Assembly: GCF_039555335.1 (NCBI RefSeq)
Contig: NC_092640.1
Coordinates: 29,116,026 to 29,180,025 of the forward strand
Source: Amphiura filiformis
Taxonomy: Eukaryota; Echinodermata; Ophiuroidea; Amphilepidida; Amphiuridae
Length of the DNA stretch: 64,000 nt
Direction: 5' to 3'
The notes beneath the pieces are model-generated. The model had not been told where the DNA came from. It was given only the letters and a program-made list of their open reading frames with translations, and did no database searches. This document shows positions 53,513 to 64,000 of the stretch, one piece after another; positions within the stretch are counted from its first letter, which is position 1; every line of letters starts with the position of its first letter. Position numbers and translations under genes: made by a program.

Positions 53513-55409
53513 GGGGGTACTACACCCATTGCATTTTTTTTGCATTTTTTTGCATTTTGTGAATAAATGAGAAAAAGAAATTGGACAAAGTGGTATGCAA
53601 AATGAAGGGGCAAATCTTCTCGTTCAATTGGTGGCATCAGTATCAATGAAGCGTACATGCTTCTAATGGTATAAGCCAAAACGTGGTACATCACTGATGT
53701 TTTAAATTCACTTCATTTTGGAAAGCTTACTATCAACGGATTTCGTTAAAATGTTGGATATGTGTTGCTAACACATTAGGGAAATAATGTTGATATGAAA
53801 AAATGGGAATAAGTGGTCCCTGATTTCTTTTATGACTTCCCAGCAAACACAAAAACGTTTTTAAAACGTTTTAAATAAGTAATATTTTGGCTTTTGGTTT
53901 AGGAAAAACGTTTTAATAACATTAAAATGTCGGGTTATATAAAAGTCATGATAACGTTTTAAAACGTTTTGTATGAAAATACACTACAACAATATTTTTA
54001 AATGTTTTCAAAAAATGTTATTGTAAACTTTTTTTGCAGACATTTTTGCCAAATATTGTGTCAATACTTAAATAACATTATGTTAAAATATTTGAAGCAA
54101 GCAAACACAGAAATGTTCTTAAAATGTTTTTTTCAAAACCTTTTAATAACATGTTTTTAAAACGTTATTGAAAATATTTTGGGCAAACATTTTTCGCAAA
54201 ATATTTTTTCAACCCCAAAATAACATTCTGTTTAGAATGTTTTGTATCAGGTTTTCAAGAATGTTTTTGGAATGTTATTAAAACGTTTTTATACCCTTTA
54301 TATAACCCGAAATTTAAACGTTTTCTGTAAAACATTTTTGTTTGCTGAGCAGTAGATTATCAAAAATGTTTTTAAGGTAATGAAAACGTTTTATACTCTT
54401 AATATACCCTTTATATAACCCGACATTTAAACGTTTTCTGACAACCTTCTATAACCTTTTGCGAATGATGTCGAAAACGTTTTGTGTTTGCTGGGTTCAT
54501 GAACTTGGTGCTCCACAACTATCAAAAAACGAACCGGTTAAAATGCTTCTATTTTCAATGTTGAGCTATATTTTGTATTTTGAACTTGCAACACTATGTC
54601 ACTGAAACTTAATTAAGCCATAGGTAACAGGTTACCACATCCACACTACAGCAATGTTGAAAAAGATTGTATTTTTGTCACCTATACCACCATATTAGGT
54701 AGTTTTCCGTAAGCTTCATTTTTGTGATTTTGGTAACTATTTTATATTTATTTGCCCAATCTATCTCAACTAGGCAATCTAAATTGTACTCACCATTTAC
54801 ATCCCAAGGCATTTTAGTATATCCACCTCACACATTTCCATTATATATCCAGAAACAGACAAAATATCAAAATTGATGCCTCATTATGACATGTATGATA
54901 TCACAGACTATCACATGTATTCAAAATTGATGCCTGAATTTGACCTGAACCAATTGACCTATAACCTGACCTTTGATGACCTTATAGCCTTTTTAATCTC
55001 TTTTCCTAACAACACATTATAGGAGATACATACAAGGTGTATATTAAATTGTCTATGTGGAAGAGATTAGGCCTAGCTATTTAATTTATTCAGTGCTATA
55101 ATCAGTGAGTACATTTCTATAGATAGTATAACAAAGGATTTAATGTATTCTATTCATGTATTCTACTTGGAGATGTTCAATAGAATAAATTATGGTTTGT
55201 TATGAAACACTCATTTCAGTTACCAGGATACAGTAAACAAAAAAATATATAGGGCTAAAATGATTTTCTAAAATGGTTTAAAATCACTTTGTAGGTAGAG
55301 ATATTTTATAAGTTTAGGACATGAGATGATGAACATATTTATGTAGTTCATAAATTTGCAAGAAAAAAAAGAAGAGGGGTACTGGTGAAAATGAGGGTAT
55401 TATTCCCCC
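53513..55409. mobile_element. piggyBac-like non-autonomous element with TTAA target
   Basis: TTAA at 53509-53512 and 55410-55413 flank an insert whose ends are GGGGGTACTACACCC and, inverted, GGGGGAATAATACCC. The TTAA target and G-run terminus are piggyBac features. The paralogous sequence at 47500-47580 runs across without the insert. The interior is AT-rich, has no transposase frame and carries a compound MITE at 53839-54495. The element at 58822-59172 shares the terminus. Confidence 0.6.
53839..54495 (+). mobile_element. Compound MITE, 657 bp, copy 3
   Basis: Same orientation as 8552-9207. Ends CCCAGCAAACACAAAAACG and CGTTTTGTGTTTGCTGGG; target duplication TT (TATGACTT before, TTCATGAA after). 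The inner terminus pair at about 54106 (AGCAAGCAAACACAG) and 54340 (TTTTTGTTTGCTGAGC) is kept. One inner segment has lost the first TGTCGGGTTATATAAAGG motif. Nested in the TTAA element. Confidence 0.88.
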
Positions 55410-55413
55410 TTAA

Positions 55414-55913
55414 AAACGTACAATTATTGTCACCACTGAGAAGAAATGTTGTAACACCTAATTAATAAAACATCGCACTCCGTTGCTTAACAGCAACATT
55501 ACACAAAATGTATTTTCTTCTCAAAATGGCATGGTCAAAAAGAAAAGGGCCATCTGTAGCAATCTTGGAAACCGGATTTCATCGTTAATGTAAGTAATGT
55601 ATATAACAAAAGTACCTCATTATGGGTGAGACCATTTTCAAGATGTGGTTAGAAATTAAAGAATAAAAATGTTGTGAAGATAATAAATCACTTCTTCTAT
55701 AACCGTGCGGACGCAATGGTCCCATAATTTCCTGATATGTTTTGTTTAGGCCTCCATCATTGTCATATTTTAGTGCCCCTTCCTCAGGTTTTTCCACTTC
55801 TAACTTTGTTCCATTTTCTCCTCACCCGGAATACACATTATACCTTTTATTTCCTTCCCTAAATGGAGATAACTTTGTTGTGTATGATCTATTTTCAAGG
55901 ATATCTATGTGTC
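55414..55913. other. Block C copy 4 right end and unassigned sequence
   Basis: 55480-55570 matches 47555-47650 (GCTTAACAGCAACATTACAC, 'AAAATGTATTTTCTTCTCAA'). After that no counterpart. Short frames on both strands near 55585-55924 overlap each other and have no motifs. Confidence 0.4.
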
Positions 55914-56281
55914 CAGGCCCGTAGGCAAAGGGAGCAAAGGGGGCAGCCATGCCACTTTGAGCATCCCACCCATCCATATCCGATTACCACTTTTTTATTG
56001 TTTTTCCTAAAATTTCAAAAATTGTGCGCGCTTCGAGCGCATTTTCCAAAATAATAATCAATTTATGACTTAAAGTTACTAATATCGCCAAAAAATGACT
56101 AAATTGGTCTATATTTTGTAAGCTCTTGTAATACTTTGGTGAAACCGACCCAAAATGATAAACATTTTCACTCCCCACAAAAACTTTTGGGGGTCAACCA
56201 GGAATCGAATTTAAAAGCAGAGAGTCTCTGAAATTCCTGAAATCCACCAACCACTTCCCCTAGCCTCCTGTTATGGGCCTG
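55914..56281. mobile_element. hAT-type MITE, 368 bp
   Basis: Left CAGGCCCGTAGGCAAAGGGA and right CTAGCCTCCTGTTATGGGCCTG are inverted repeats with CAG termini, like the hAT MITE at 24808-24944. The interior contains 'GTGCGCGCTTCGAGCGC'. No 8-bp duplication is obvious at the flanks. Confidence 0.6.
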
Positions 56282-56871
56282 AGCGTCGATAAAAGTGCAA
56301 AATGTGATCACTTTTAACCGCAACGGCCATTATATTATTTCAATGCTCATTTTTTTTCTGAAAAATTACGATTTAGGTTCACGATAACCCAATAAATACA
56401 GCATCTATAGGTAATCAATTATGCTCATCGTAAGATGCAAGATCGGTTCCAGAAACAGTTTTCTCATTTAAATTTTGATCTGTTTCCGATTTTATGCATT
56501 ATTCTGTGCAGATTAGCGTGAGCAAATTTTAAAAGATTCATTTTGTTGCCTTATATGGTCAATATCTCAATAAATGAGCCCAATATCCAAAAAAATTTAT
56601 AAAAAAAAGGTTTCCTGGAATGGAGTCTCAAGATCAAGAAAACAATAATGTTTGGATAGAGATTTTTTTTGTTATGATGTACAAAAAACAGATTGCCAAA
56701 AATTCCCTTTTTGTGACTTTCTCCATAATTGTTGTTCTTACAAATAATCTGTGTTTATATTTAGATTCCTTGAAGTCTTGAATAATTAAAAAGTATGGCA
56801 CTTTTACTACATGCATGTCTGAGAGTGCACAGCTGCAATAGTACCGTATTTATCAATATAATTGAACGTGT
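56282..56871. other. Intergenic, nothing recognised
   Basis: AT-rich; no TIR, tandem repeat or protein family. Confidence 0.4.
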
Positions 56872-57130
56872 ATCATAGTGCAGTTATGCTGCAGAGCAAA
56901 CATGATTCGACCTTTGCAGTACTTAAACCTGGTTAACTCATGTTACAAAACTATATTTTCTAGAATTTCAGAGAGTACAAAAAATATCGGCCGGTTAGTT
57001 TTTACACAGTGACGTTAACTAGGCAATACCCTATACCTCTAACATACACTGTTTGTAGAGGTCACACGTCAATGGTGAGAGCAGTGTTTATTGTGTATAG
57101 GAAAATGGACTGTAACTGCAGTATGTTGGC
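56872..57130 (+). repeat. Dispersed repeat R2, uninterrupted copy
   Basis: Carries in one piece what is split elsewhere. CATAGTGCAGTTATGCTGCA .. TTTGCAGTACTTAAACC corresponds to 18311-18369 inverted. CATGTTACAAAACTATATTT .. GTGACGTTAACTAGGCAATA .. GTAGAGGTCACACGTCAATG .. GTAACTGCAGTATG corresponds to 15498-15720 and to 17645-17880 inverted. No TIR or target duplication is evident. Confidence 0.7.
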
Positions 57131-57599
57131 CGCATTCCTAGAGACTTACCTAGCAGAACGTGTTAACATTGTAGAGTAAGCTACATGTGGTTACCGCTTG
57201 AGATTCACGCAAATGTCGACGAAATTGCACCACACTAATGACACCCCCATTCAATAACTATAATACGTGTAGACAAACTTAATTTTGATCATTTGACTTA
57301 AATTAAAAGTGGCGTCATAAATTTTAAAGGTTTTTTATTCATATTTTCACCCAATACTCTTAGAAAAATGGTCTTTTAGAATATGTAAACAGAATTGATT
57401 GATTGATTTTTTTTTGGTTCCATATAAAACAGCATTATAAAAATACAAAGTACATAAATACATATTATTACAAGCTTAAAATACGATACATATGATACTT
57501 GACATAGTAAGATATTCAAAGATATATAATGTGAAGATAACACTAAGGAAAATAATTTTAAAATACCAAAGTGACAAAAAGTAATTGGGTGGCTTTATT
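57131..57599. other. Unassigned; ATTG microsatellite and possible retroposon tail
   Basis: A TTGATTGATTGAT run followed by poly-T at about 57396-57413 could be a minus-strand LINE/SINE tail. The following AT-rich sequence to 57599 has no frame of note. Confidence 0.35.
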
Positions 57600-57765
57600 T
57601 TCAACTTTCAGTACTGAGACAACTTAATAGTCACTTCACACAGATGGTCCATATACAGATTTTCATGTTCTGTAAGACCACCAGACATAACAGTAAGGAA
57701 TGGGATGCTAGTATACGAGCGGAAGTTTTTTTGAAGTTGAAATGCATTTTTATAACTGGTTATCT
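57600..57765 (-). pseudogene. Coding-like C-terminal fragment, family unknown
   Basis: On the minus strand a frame reads SKITSYKNAFQLQ, then NFRSYTSIPFLTVMSGGL, TEHENLYMDHLCEVTIKLSQ, Y and a stop. An AATAAA follows within about 15 bases. The composition and the polyadenylation-like signal look like the last exon of a gene or of a transposon ORF. Upstream in frame there is a TAA. I do not recognise the family, and a chance frame cannot be excluded. Confidence 0.3.
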
Positions 57766-58821
57766 TGCTGGTTGGTTACACATTCGATGTTGTTTCAATT
57801 ACAATCTGCTAGCATAATCATAACACTTGCATATCGAGCTAATCTCGTAAGAGGGTAACACACATATTTTCATTTCAATGTTTTACGACTTTATACCGTT
57901 TCCGGTCCATCAAATCTTATTTTGATTCTGAGATTACCTACAAAAATCTGGGAAAGGCATCATTATATATTTGCTGGCAATTGTGGGTGACATTCCATCA
58001 TGCCAAGTTTAAAGAAGCTACAGTTTACAGAACAACGGTTATAAGAGTAGAGATATAACTTATCGAATAATATTTCTATATATTTATATATATCTTAATA
58101 ATACACACAAAGCACAATTAAACACAGTCTTAAATGACAAAGTTAAGAATACAATTTTAACAATACCATAATAAAACAGAAACCTTATATAATGTACAAG
58201 AGGAATTTACGATTTTAAAACATAAATATACACAAAAAGTTAGGCCACGTGCATTTAAATGACCAATAATCATCACAAAGATAAAAATGCTGAAATAAAG
58301 CATTTTCACATCATTTTCATTTTATCCAAGTTTTGTCTATTTGGATAGATAGCATTTTGCATTATTCTACATTATATTTCCCTCTACCCTCACGACCCAT
58401 TATTCAAAATCGCGCACTGTGATTTGATAAAACACATCACGTGAGAGCCCTTTTTTGCAATGAGTCAAGCGCGGTAACACATTCTATGCATAACATTACC
58501 GTACCCTTAGTTATGCCTGTCATATTTCCGGGATATGGGCTCTACCTTGATTTAAACAACTTCAAATATTTGGGAAAAAACAGATATTTTTTCTTTAAAT
58601 TGCACTATTTTGTGGTAATATGAATACAATCGAAATAAAGGATGTAGCATTATCCTTTACATCCAACTAATGTGTCCTCGGCAGTAAAAACGTTCAAATA
58701 ATGGGTTCGGTGGTGCCTCGCCCATTATTTACGTTTTTACTGCCTTTGAAATGGAAGTTAAAATTTTCTATCTTATCTTTTCTAGACAGCCATGTTACAA
58801 TGCAAGATAACTTTAGTTTAA
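57766..58821. other. Intergenic with hairpin, no gene
   Basis: AT-rich sequence without credible frames. A palindrome lies at 58680-58744 (reported separately). A small hairpin GGATGTA..TACATCC is at about 58640-58665. Confidence 0.4.
58680..58744. repeat. Inverted repeat, about 25-bp arms
   Basis: GGCAGTAAAAACGTTCAAAT followed by AATGGG pairs with CCCATTATTTACGTTTTTAC followed by TGCC across a loop of about 15 bases. Probably the terminus of a decayed foldback element. Confidence 0.75.
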
Positions 58822-59172
58822 GGTGGTACTACACCCCTTGATAAATTTGTGACTATTATTTTCAAAAAATAATAACACAACGGTAACAAAAGTTATATAT
58901 ATTATAGGGGCAAGGAATCCGGTTACTACACTGGAATTTCAGTGACTCAAAACAAGCGGTACGTTATTTATGATAAGAAAAGAGATACCGCTAGAATGTA
59001 CCTCGTTTCTTAACATATATAATGAACCACTTGTCTTAAATCACTGAAATTTCAGTGAAGTAATTGGATTAATTGCCCCTATAATATACATAACTTTTGT
59101 TACCAGTGTGTAGTTATTTTTTGAGAAAATGCAAAATAAGTCACAAAATTTATCAGGGGGTGTAGAACCACC
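58822..59172. mobile_element. piggyBac-like MITE, 351 bp, full-length hairpin
   Basis: TTAA precedes (58818-58821) and TCAA follows (59173-59176, one change). Ends GGTGGTACTACACCCC and, inverted, GGTGGTTCTACACCCC. The two halves are inverted arms of about 170 bp throughout, sharing 'GTAACAAAAGTTATATATAT' and 'TTATAGGGGCAA' blocks. Non-coding. The terminus matches that of the 1.9-kb TTAA element at 53513-55409. Confidence 0.75.
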
Positions 59173-59582
59173 TCAATATTTTAAATATAGAACACACTGA
59201 CGAATTGCGGACAACTATACACATCCCTCTGTATTATATTGACTACAGAGGGCATCATCATTGAAATGTTCACAGTGCAAAACTGGTTTCCTATTGGTCG
59301 TTACCTAATTCCCCAGTGAATTGCGTCAGGGGCGTAGCCAGTTTTCTTGGTCGGGGGTTAAAAAGTTCGGGGGCTCTGATCCATCTCCTCCCCTTCCTAA
59401 GACATTCCACGGGGTATATCTGATATGGAAATTATTTAAAGTAGTCTGGGATTTCAACAACAACATGATCTGAACCACTCAGTCCTAAATTTTTGATATT
59501 GAGTTATTACCACTTCTAACTTGCTCAGTACCTATACTAGTGTTAAAATCTCCATACTTAGTTGGGAAGTTATAAACTTATT
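59173..59582. other. Spacer with small hairpin and hAT-end-like motif
   Basis: CCCTCTGTA..TACAGAGGG hairpin near 59224-59251. CAGGGGCGTAGCCAG near 59327 is a hAT MITE left end without a visible right end. No gene. Confidence 0.4.
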
Positions 59583-61338
59583 ATATCGTCGGCCGTATCA
59601 CATACTGGCGTATTCGACATTTTTAACATTTTTGAGAAAATTGGTATATTAGTTTGTTATGTTCTACTCTATATATTCACCCAAAAAACCATGCCTCAAA
59701 GTGGCGTAATTAGTAAAATATTAATTAATTTAATTATGTCGTATTTGCAAAACCTTGAAATGTCCGCATGACATAACGACGTATTTGCCGATCACCTATA
59801 CTGCGCAAGACCAGTATATCGTATCTGCAATTTGAAGAATTTGCCGTTTCACATATTTGCGCTACGTATTTGCGCGACTCTGTCATTGCACGGCAAAATT
59901 GCTGTTTTGTCCTTTTCATATACTAACGTATTTGCGCAACTGTTTCACATACTGACGTATTTGCGCGACGTATTTGTCATTTAAAAGGCGAAATTTATTT
60001 ATTTATTTACATTTTGTTTATACAGGGTAGCCTCATCAGCACTTTGTGCTGCTCTCCCTGAGGGCCCTGTTCTAGATACAAAGAGTCTAATGCTTTTACT
60101 ACACAACATGTTATAATACAATAATATTAATTAAAATGTACATTTTAAACCTACAAAACTTAGTACAAAAAAAAAAAAAAAAGGTTACATGTAGGTTTTG
60201 GAAAATAATCTGAGTTAACGTCAATCAATTTAAATGTCCCTTTCATGACATAATCTATATACCATTTACTAGTACTCCTGTGAATGTCAAGTTCACAACA
60301 TGCATATTTATCCCGCATTCCACACATTCCTGAGCACGCTGTTTACCATGTGTACGTGACGTGACATAAAGCAACACGGGGTTCGCAATTCATTTGGCGG
60401 GGCATTTGAATAGGGCCAGCAGTAACATGGAAGAAGATGCAGTATTTTATTCTGTTGAACAGAGAATTAAACTTGTTCAATTTTATTTCGAGAGTATATG
60501 CTAAGATCGTTATTAATTTTATCATGATGATGACAGGAGATACAGCGTGCAGAATTTGCCTTCACAAAAAATGTGCTCCTCTTTAACATGTTTAATGACC
60601 ATTTTCCTTTGTTGTTCAGTTATTTGTTACCACTAAAAGTCAAGAAGCTCTTGAACTGATTTAATTTCAGATGTGCAATATTTAATTTGTCAATGTGTTT
60701 CTTTCGTGCAATAAGTTTATCAGCCATTAAGAAAACAAGAGAAAAATAAAATGTAATAAAGAAAACATGTGAAAACAAAAGTATGCTTGTGTTCAACTTT
60801 CGTTTGATCATGTTGATGGTTAACCACTCTTGACACCCCTGTCATCTTGCGCTCCTAAGTTAAGTTTCTTTTAAGATACGTAGTTGAAATTTCGCAAACA
60901 CTTACAAGAAGGATTAATTAATAATACCTGAGAAAATTACATCTTTTTGTTGTACCATCGCAAAATACGGTCCATTTTCTACATGTAACCTTTTTATGGG
61001 ACACCTTGTACATGGAGGTGAAATATTAGGCAACAAGCTTAATATTATGTTTGAAAACATTGATTGACATTGACATAGAAAATTTACATTAGTCCTTTTC
61101 ACATAGTGACGTATTGTATTTAATATTGATTTTTTGCTGAATAAGTTATGCTCTGATAGTGATAAGTGAAATATATTGAAAATATGGTATATTTGCATTA
61201 CTGTTAACCTGGTTTTAATCGACAATAATATTTTAATCAAGATTATGAGGTAAATGAAAATCGCTAGATTTTCAAGTTCGATTTTTCTCGAAATGCGGAT
61301 TTTGCAAATACGTCAGTATGTGATACGGCCGACGATAT
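59583..61338. mobile_element. DNA transposon-like element, 1.76 kb, with repeated subterminal motif
   Basis: Left ATATCGTCGGCCGTATCACA followed by TACTGGCGTATT, and right AATACGTCAGTATG followed by TGATACGGCCGACGATAT, are inverted repeats of about 36 bp. Inside the left end the motif ACGTATTTGC(GCGAC) recurs at least six times (59750-59990), and TTCACATA.TGACGTATT also appears at about 61097. A LINE-like 3' tail ((TTTA)n plus 'GGGTAGCCTCATCAGCAC', minus orientation) is nested at about 59995-60075. No transposase was recognised. The superfamily is undetermined. Confidence 0.55.
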
Positions 61339-61343
61339 GTGAT

Positions 61344-61540
61344 GTGATCAAGCAAAATCAGTCGGAAGTCCGAAATATAGATTTTGAGATATAGCCAAAC
61401 AAATTGTTTTGGAAACTCTTTAACTGATCATATCTTTCGAACTGGTTGTCCAAATAAAATGGAGTTTTCTGCAAAATACAGCTTTGCAAAATAATAAGAA
61501 ATTGGAAATTGAATATGACCGATTGATGTTGCTTGATCAC
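61344..61540. mobile_element. MITE, about 197 bp, GTGATCAAGCAA ends
   Basis: Left GTGATCAAGCAAAATCAGTC and right GACCGATTGATGTTGCTTGA followed by TCAC are inverted repeats of about 22 bp. It directly abuts the right end of the 1.76-kb element. Non-coding. Confidence 0.7.
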
Positions 61541-61786
61541 ACCACATATGTGAATCTCCTTGTTTTATTATTGCCGACTTTGGTCTGACTGCATCAGATC
61601 GTGTCACATGTATTCATGCATACAATGATGGTTTTACCAAAGGTTTTACTAATTATACGGAAATAAAAAATTATATGACTTGAGGCATAGCATCTAATCT
61701 TTCTACACCAGTAAAAATTCAACTGGTCTTTGTCCACGCTTATATATTTTTTTCTATATTCTCTTGCAGTCCACTTTTTGATTTTT
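61541..61786. other. 3' flank of the LRR-GPCR
   Basis: Probable 3' untranslated region of the minus-strand receptor, AT-rich; no further features. Confidence 0.4.
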
Positions 61787-64000
61787 TTACATAGGTGTAT
61801 TAATCACGTTTTGGGACTCTACTGGTGCAACAAATTCACTAACAGTAACAATTCGGGTTCTAAGGTTTGATTGATCATCACTTGATGGGTCATGAGAAGA
61901 GTGTGGCTTTAGATTGATAGCCATTACATTGTTCTCTACACGTTTTTTTCTATATTTAGAAATAACATCAGCTATGGTGTACAGATATGGGTTAATAGCA
62001 GAATTAATAGGTAACACAAAGGTCACACACCAAGCATAAACCGAAGGGGGCAGAGTAATCACCCTCGCTTGCACCAAGATCCCAAGAATTATGATTGGGA
62101 ACCAGCAGCAAAAATCTGTGGCCACTATGACTGCTACCTTCATGGTAAGTCGAATCTGTTCATTCATGTCATCATCGGAAAGCCCAGCAGGCTTAGTAGA
62201 TTTTCTAACTGCTCTGACTATCTCAATATAACACCCAAGTATTAAAAGGTAACACACAAAGTTCAAACCCAAGAATATAGCTGTTGAAAAGTACAAACCA
62301 CTAGCGAGATGATCAAATTCTGTCGTATGCGTTTCATAAAAGGCATAGCTCGACCCATAATCAAGAGAATCAGGTGATGTATATGAAATATATGATTCAT
62401 AAAAGGCATCGTTCGACCCATAATCAAGAGAATCAGGTTTTGTATAAGAAGTATATGTTTCATAAAATGCATCATCAAAAGTGTCAGATTTTTTATAAGA
62501 ACTGTATGTTTTATAGTGGTCTTCGGCACTCGAGGAGACATACGAGTGCATATAATAGCTGTTTGACCTCTGCACATTATGTACATTAGATGTAGTGGTG
62601 TATATTTGAGTCAAGGCAAGTGGGAGGCCAATACACACGTGAGAGTTGTCATAAAATTTGAAACTTTTTCCTGCTAAGATTGACGGAATAATGCCTAAAG
62701 CAAATGAAACAATCCAGGTCACAATCGTTAATATAATTACTGAGTTTTCTGTGATCTTACTAGTTGAAAATGGAAATCTGATGCAAATAAACCGGTCTAT
62801 GCTGATAAGTGTCACAAAAAACACAGAGGCTTCACTGGAGATTATTGATAAAGCCCCAGCAATTCTGCAAGTAATACCAGATCGCCAGGCTTCAGACAGC
62901 ATTGGAAAATTCTCGCCATAATAGATATCAGCAGATGCAATAATTAACATATAGACACCCATCATGAAGTCAGATATGGCAAGATTACTCAATAACATGG
63001 TATTTATTTTATTTGCTGTGGTCCTTTATTCCTCCAAACTAGAACAAAGAGATTTCCACCAAAAGCATTCAAACCAAGAAGCCACATGACAACAACTAGG
63101 GCCTTATCAGAAAGCAACCGATAACATGTAAGGTATGGCGATCTGTCATCCGTTGCTGCACAACTAACATACCTAGAAACATAACACTCACACACTTCGT
63201 GCTGACTAACGAACACCTTTGAATATCTTGTCAGGAAAGAAAAACTATTATAAGTTATCAATGTCAGAGGATTATTGTACAGATCTAAAGAGAATGGGCC
63301 AGTCCAAAGCTTACTACTTGATATTTCTGTTATTTTATTACTAGATAAATCGATATAAAGAAGATCTAATGTTTCCTTGAAAATGTTGGTGTCTAGCTGT
63401 GTCAAATAATTATTTTTGATGTATATCAATTTTAAATTCACTAAACCTTGAAATACATCCTTATCCAATGTTTTCAACTGATTGTTACCTACATCAAGCT
63501 CACGTACCGTGGACAAGCCATCAAAGACACCATTTGTCAATTCCATCAAATTGTTCTTTGAAATATTTAGGAAACGTAAGTGAACAAAGTCACTGAATAT
63601 ACCTGACTTTAACCAGATTAACTTCTTCATATGGGTAAGGGCAAGTGATGTTAAATCTTGGGTTACATTTGTCAGTATGTGAGGCAGCAAATTCACATCA
63701 TCAATTCCAAATTTAAGATCACTAAGATGGCTAAATCGTTCAAATATATTCCAAACTAGTGTACTTTTCTCACCAGAGAACTGATTGAAATAAACAGAAA
63801 ACCCCTGTAAATTTCCAAAGATCTCATACACACTTTCTGGAACATATAATTCTTTCATTATGCTGTTAAACAAGTAAAGATGGGTGAGCCTATTTAAACC
63901 TACAATAATACTCAGATCCAATTGTACTATCCGATTATGACTAATGTCTAGACTTTCCAAATTAGTCAAATTCAGAAATATTCTCTCTGGTAAAGAACTC
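61787..64000 (-). CDS. Leucine-rich-repeat GPCR (LGR type C, relaxin-receptor/GRL101-like), 5' part outside window, one frameshift
   Basis: The part from 64000 to about 63030 encodes extracellular leucine-rich repeats (units such as LESLDISHNRI, LRFLNISKNNLMEL, LKLIYIKNNYLTQL). A Cys-rich hinge (CECYVSRYVSC .. CYRLLS) and TM1 (MWLLGLNAFGGNLFVLVW) follow. The frame then ends at 63004. The remainder (ANKINTMLLSNLAISDF onward, to 61787) lies in another frame, offset by one base in the A-run near 63025-63030. The 7TM part has C44 and C122 (numbered from the Met at 62998), DRF at 68-70, a long Tyr-rich ECL2, CWFP at 298-301 and NPYLY at 336-340. The tail is Ser/Asp-rich. LRR ectodomain plus rhodopsin-like 7TM is the plan of relaxin/GRL101 receptors. 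The frameshift may be a sequencing error or real decay. Confidence 0.85.
62327..62521 (-). repeat. 63-bp (21-residue) tandem repeat coding Tyr-rich extracellular loop 2
   Basis: Two full units (residues 176-196 and 197-217, numbered from the Met at 62998) have the pattern FYETYTSYTKPDSLDYGS. A degenerate unit precedes them and a partial one follows. At the DNA level the 63-bp units are nearly identical (CCCATAATCAAGAGAATCAG in both). The repeat keeps the reading frame and enlarges ECL2 to more than 100 residues. Confidence 0.9.

Noticed and set aside
60203..60330. Minus-strand coding-like stretch (STSKWYIDYVMKGTFKLIDV)
   Set aside because: Lies between a nested LINE-like tail and AT-rich sequence inside a transposon; no family match and no supporting signals, so not called.
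60994..61013. Mariner-like end (TGGGACACCTTGTA)
   Set aside because: No matching opposite terminus was found, so it cannot be separated from chance or decay.
62374..62921. Plus-strand frames opposite the LRR-GPCR
   Set aside because: Antisense shadows of a clearly conserved receptor; they follow its 63-bp repeat and TM codons.

Overview
This is AT-rich animal genomic DNA with few genes and many transposons. There is no operon structure, rRNA gene, CRISPR array or bacterial signal. The coding content is chemoreceptor/neuropeptide-type class A GPCRs plus a leucine-rich-repeat GPCR of the relaxin-receptor/GRL101 type. The repeats are LINEs, tRNA-derived SINEs and many TIR/MITE families. Together these suggest a marine invertebrate, most plausibly a deuterostome such as an echinoderm or hemichordate. 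The species is an inference; no diagnostic single-copy gene is visible.

Layout. Positions 1-5.2 kb and 8.45-16.8 kb are two copies of one segmental duplication (block A), with part of a third copy at 24.4-25.4 kb. Between the first two lies a divergent, intact, intronless GPCR on the minus strand (6893-7975). Positions 17.4-24.1 kb and 25.7-31.5 kb are a second duplicated pair (block B). Each carries the same GPCR: a frameshifted pseudogene at 20457-21543 and an intact gene at 28351-29454. Positions 32.4-35.3 kb and 44.8-47.8 kb are a third pair (block C), with two intact, very similar GPCRs at 33421-34536 and 45407-46522. Two further broken copies lie at 43392-43990 and 50370-50752. A non-coding pair (40.6-41.8 and 49.1-50.3 kb) and a short pair (42.9-43.4 and 44.2-44.7 kb) complete the duplications. 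From 51.6 to 61.5 kb the window is almost entirely transposon-derived. The right edge (61787-64000, minus, running off the window) is the leucine-rich-repeat GPCR.

The seven rhodopsin-like loci form one family. They share the N-terminal SDP/N-glycosylation region, a TM6 CQxP in place of CWxP, and an LDD motif just after TM6. They look like a local birth-and-death cluster of receptors, probably for peptide or other soluble ligands, expanded by segmental duplication. Nothing in the window identifies the ligand.

Because the duplicated blocks can be compared, several transposon insertions have a matching empty site in the window. These include a mariner element, a 656-bp compound MITE, a hAT-type MITE, a LINE landed inside another MITE, and a TIR element. 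They give exact target-site duplications and relative ages. The most unusual observations are the compound MITE, the Tyr-rich 21-residue tandem repeat in extracellular loop 2 of the LRR GPCR, and an unrecognised decayed coding sequence preserved in three copies.
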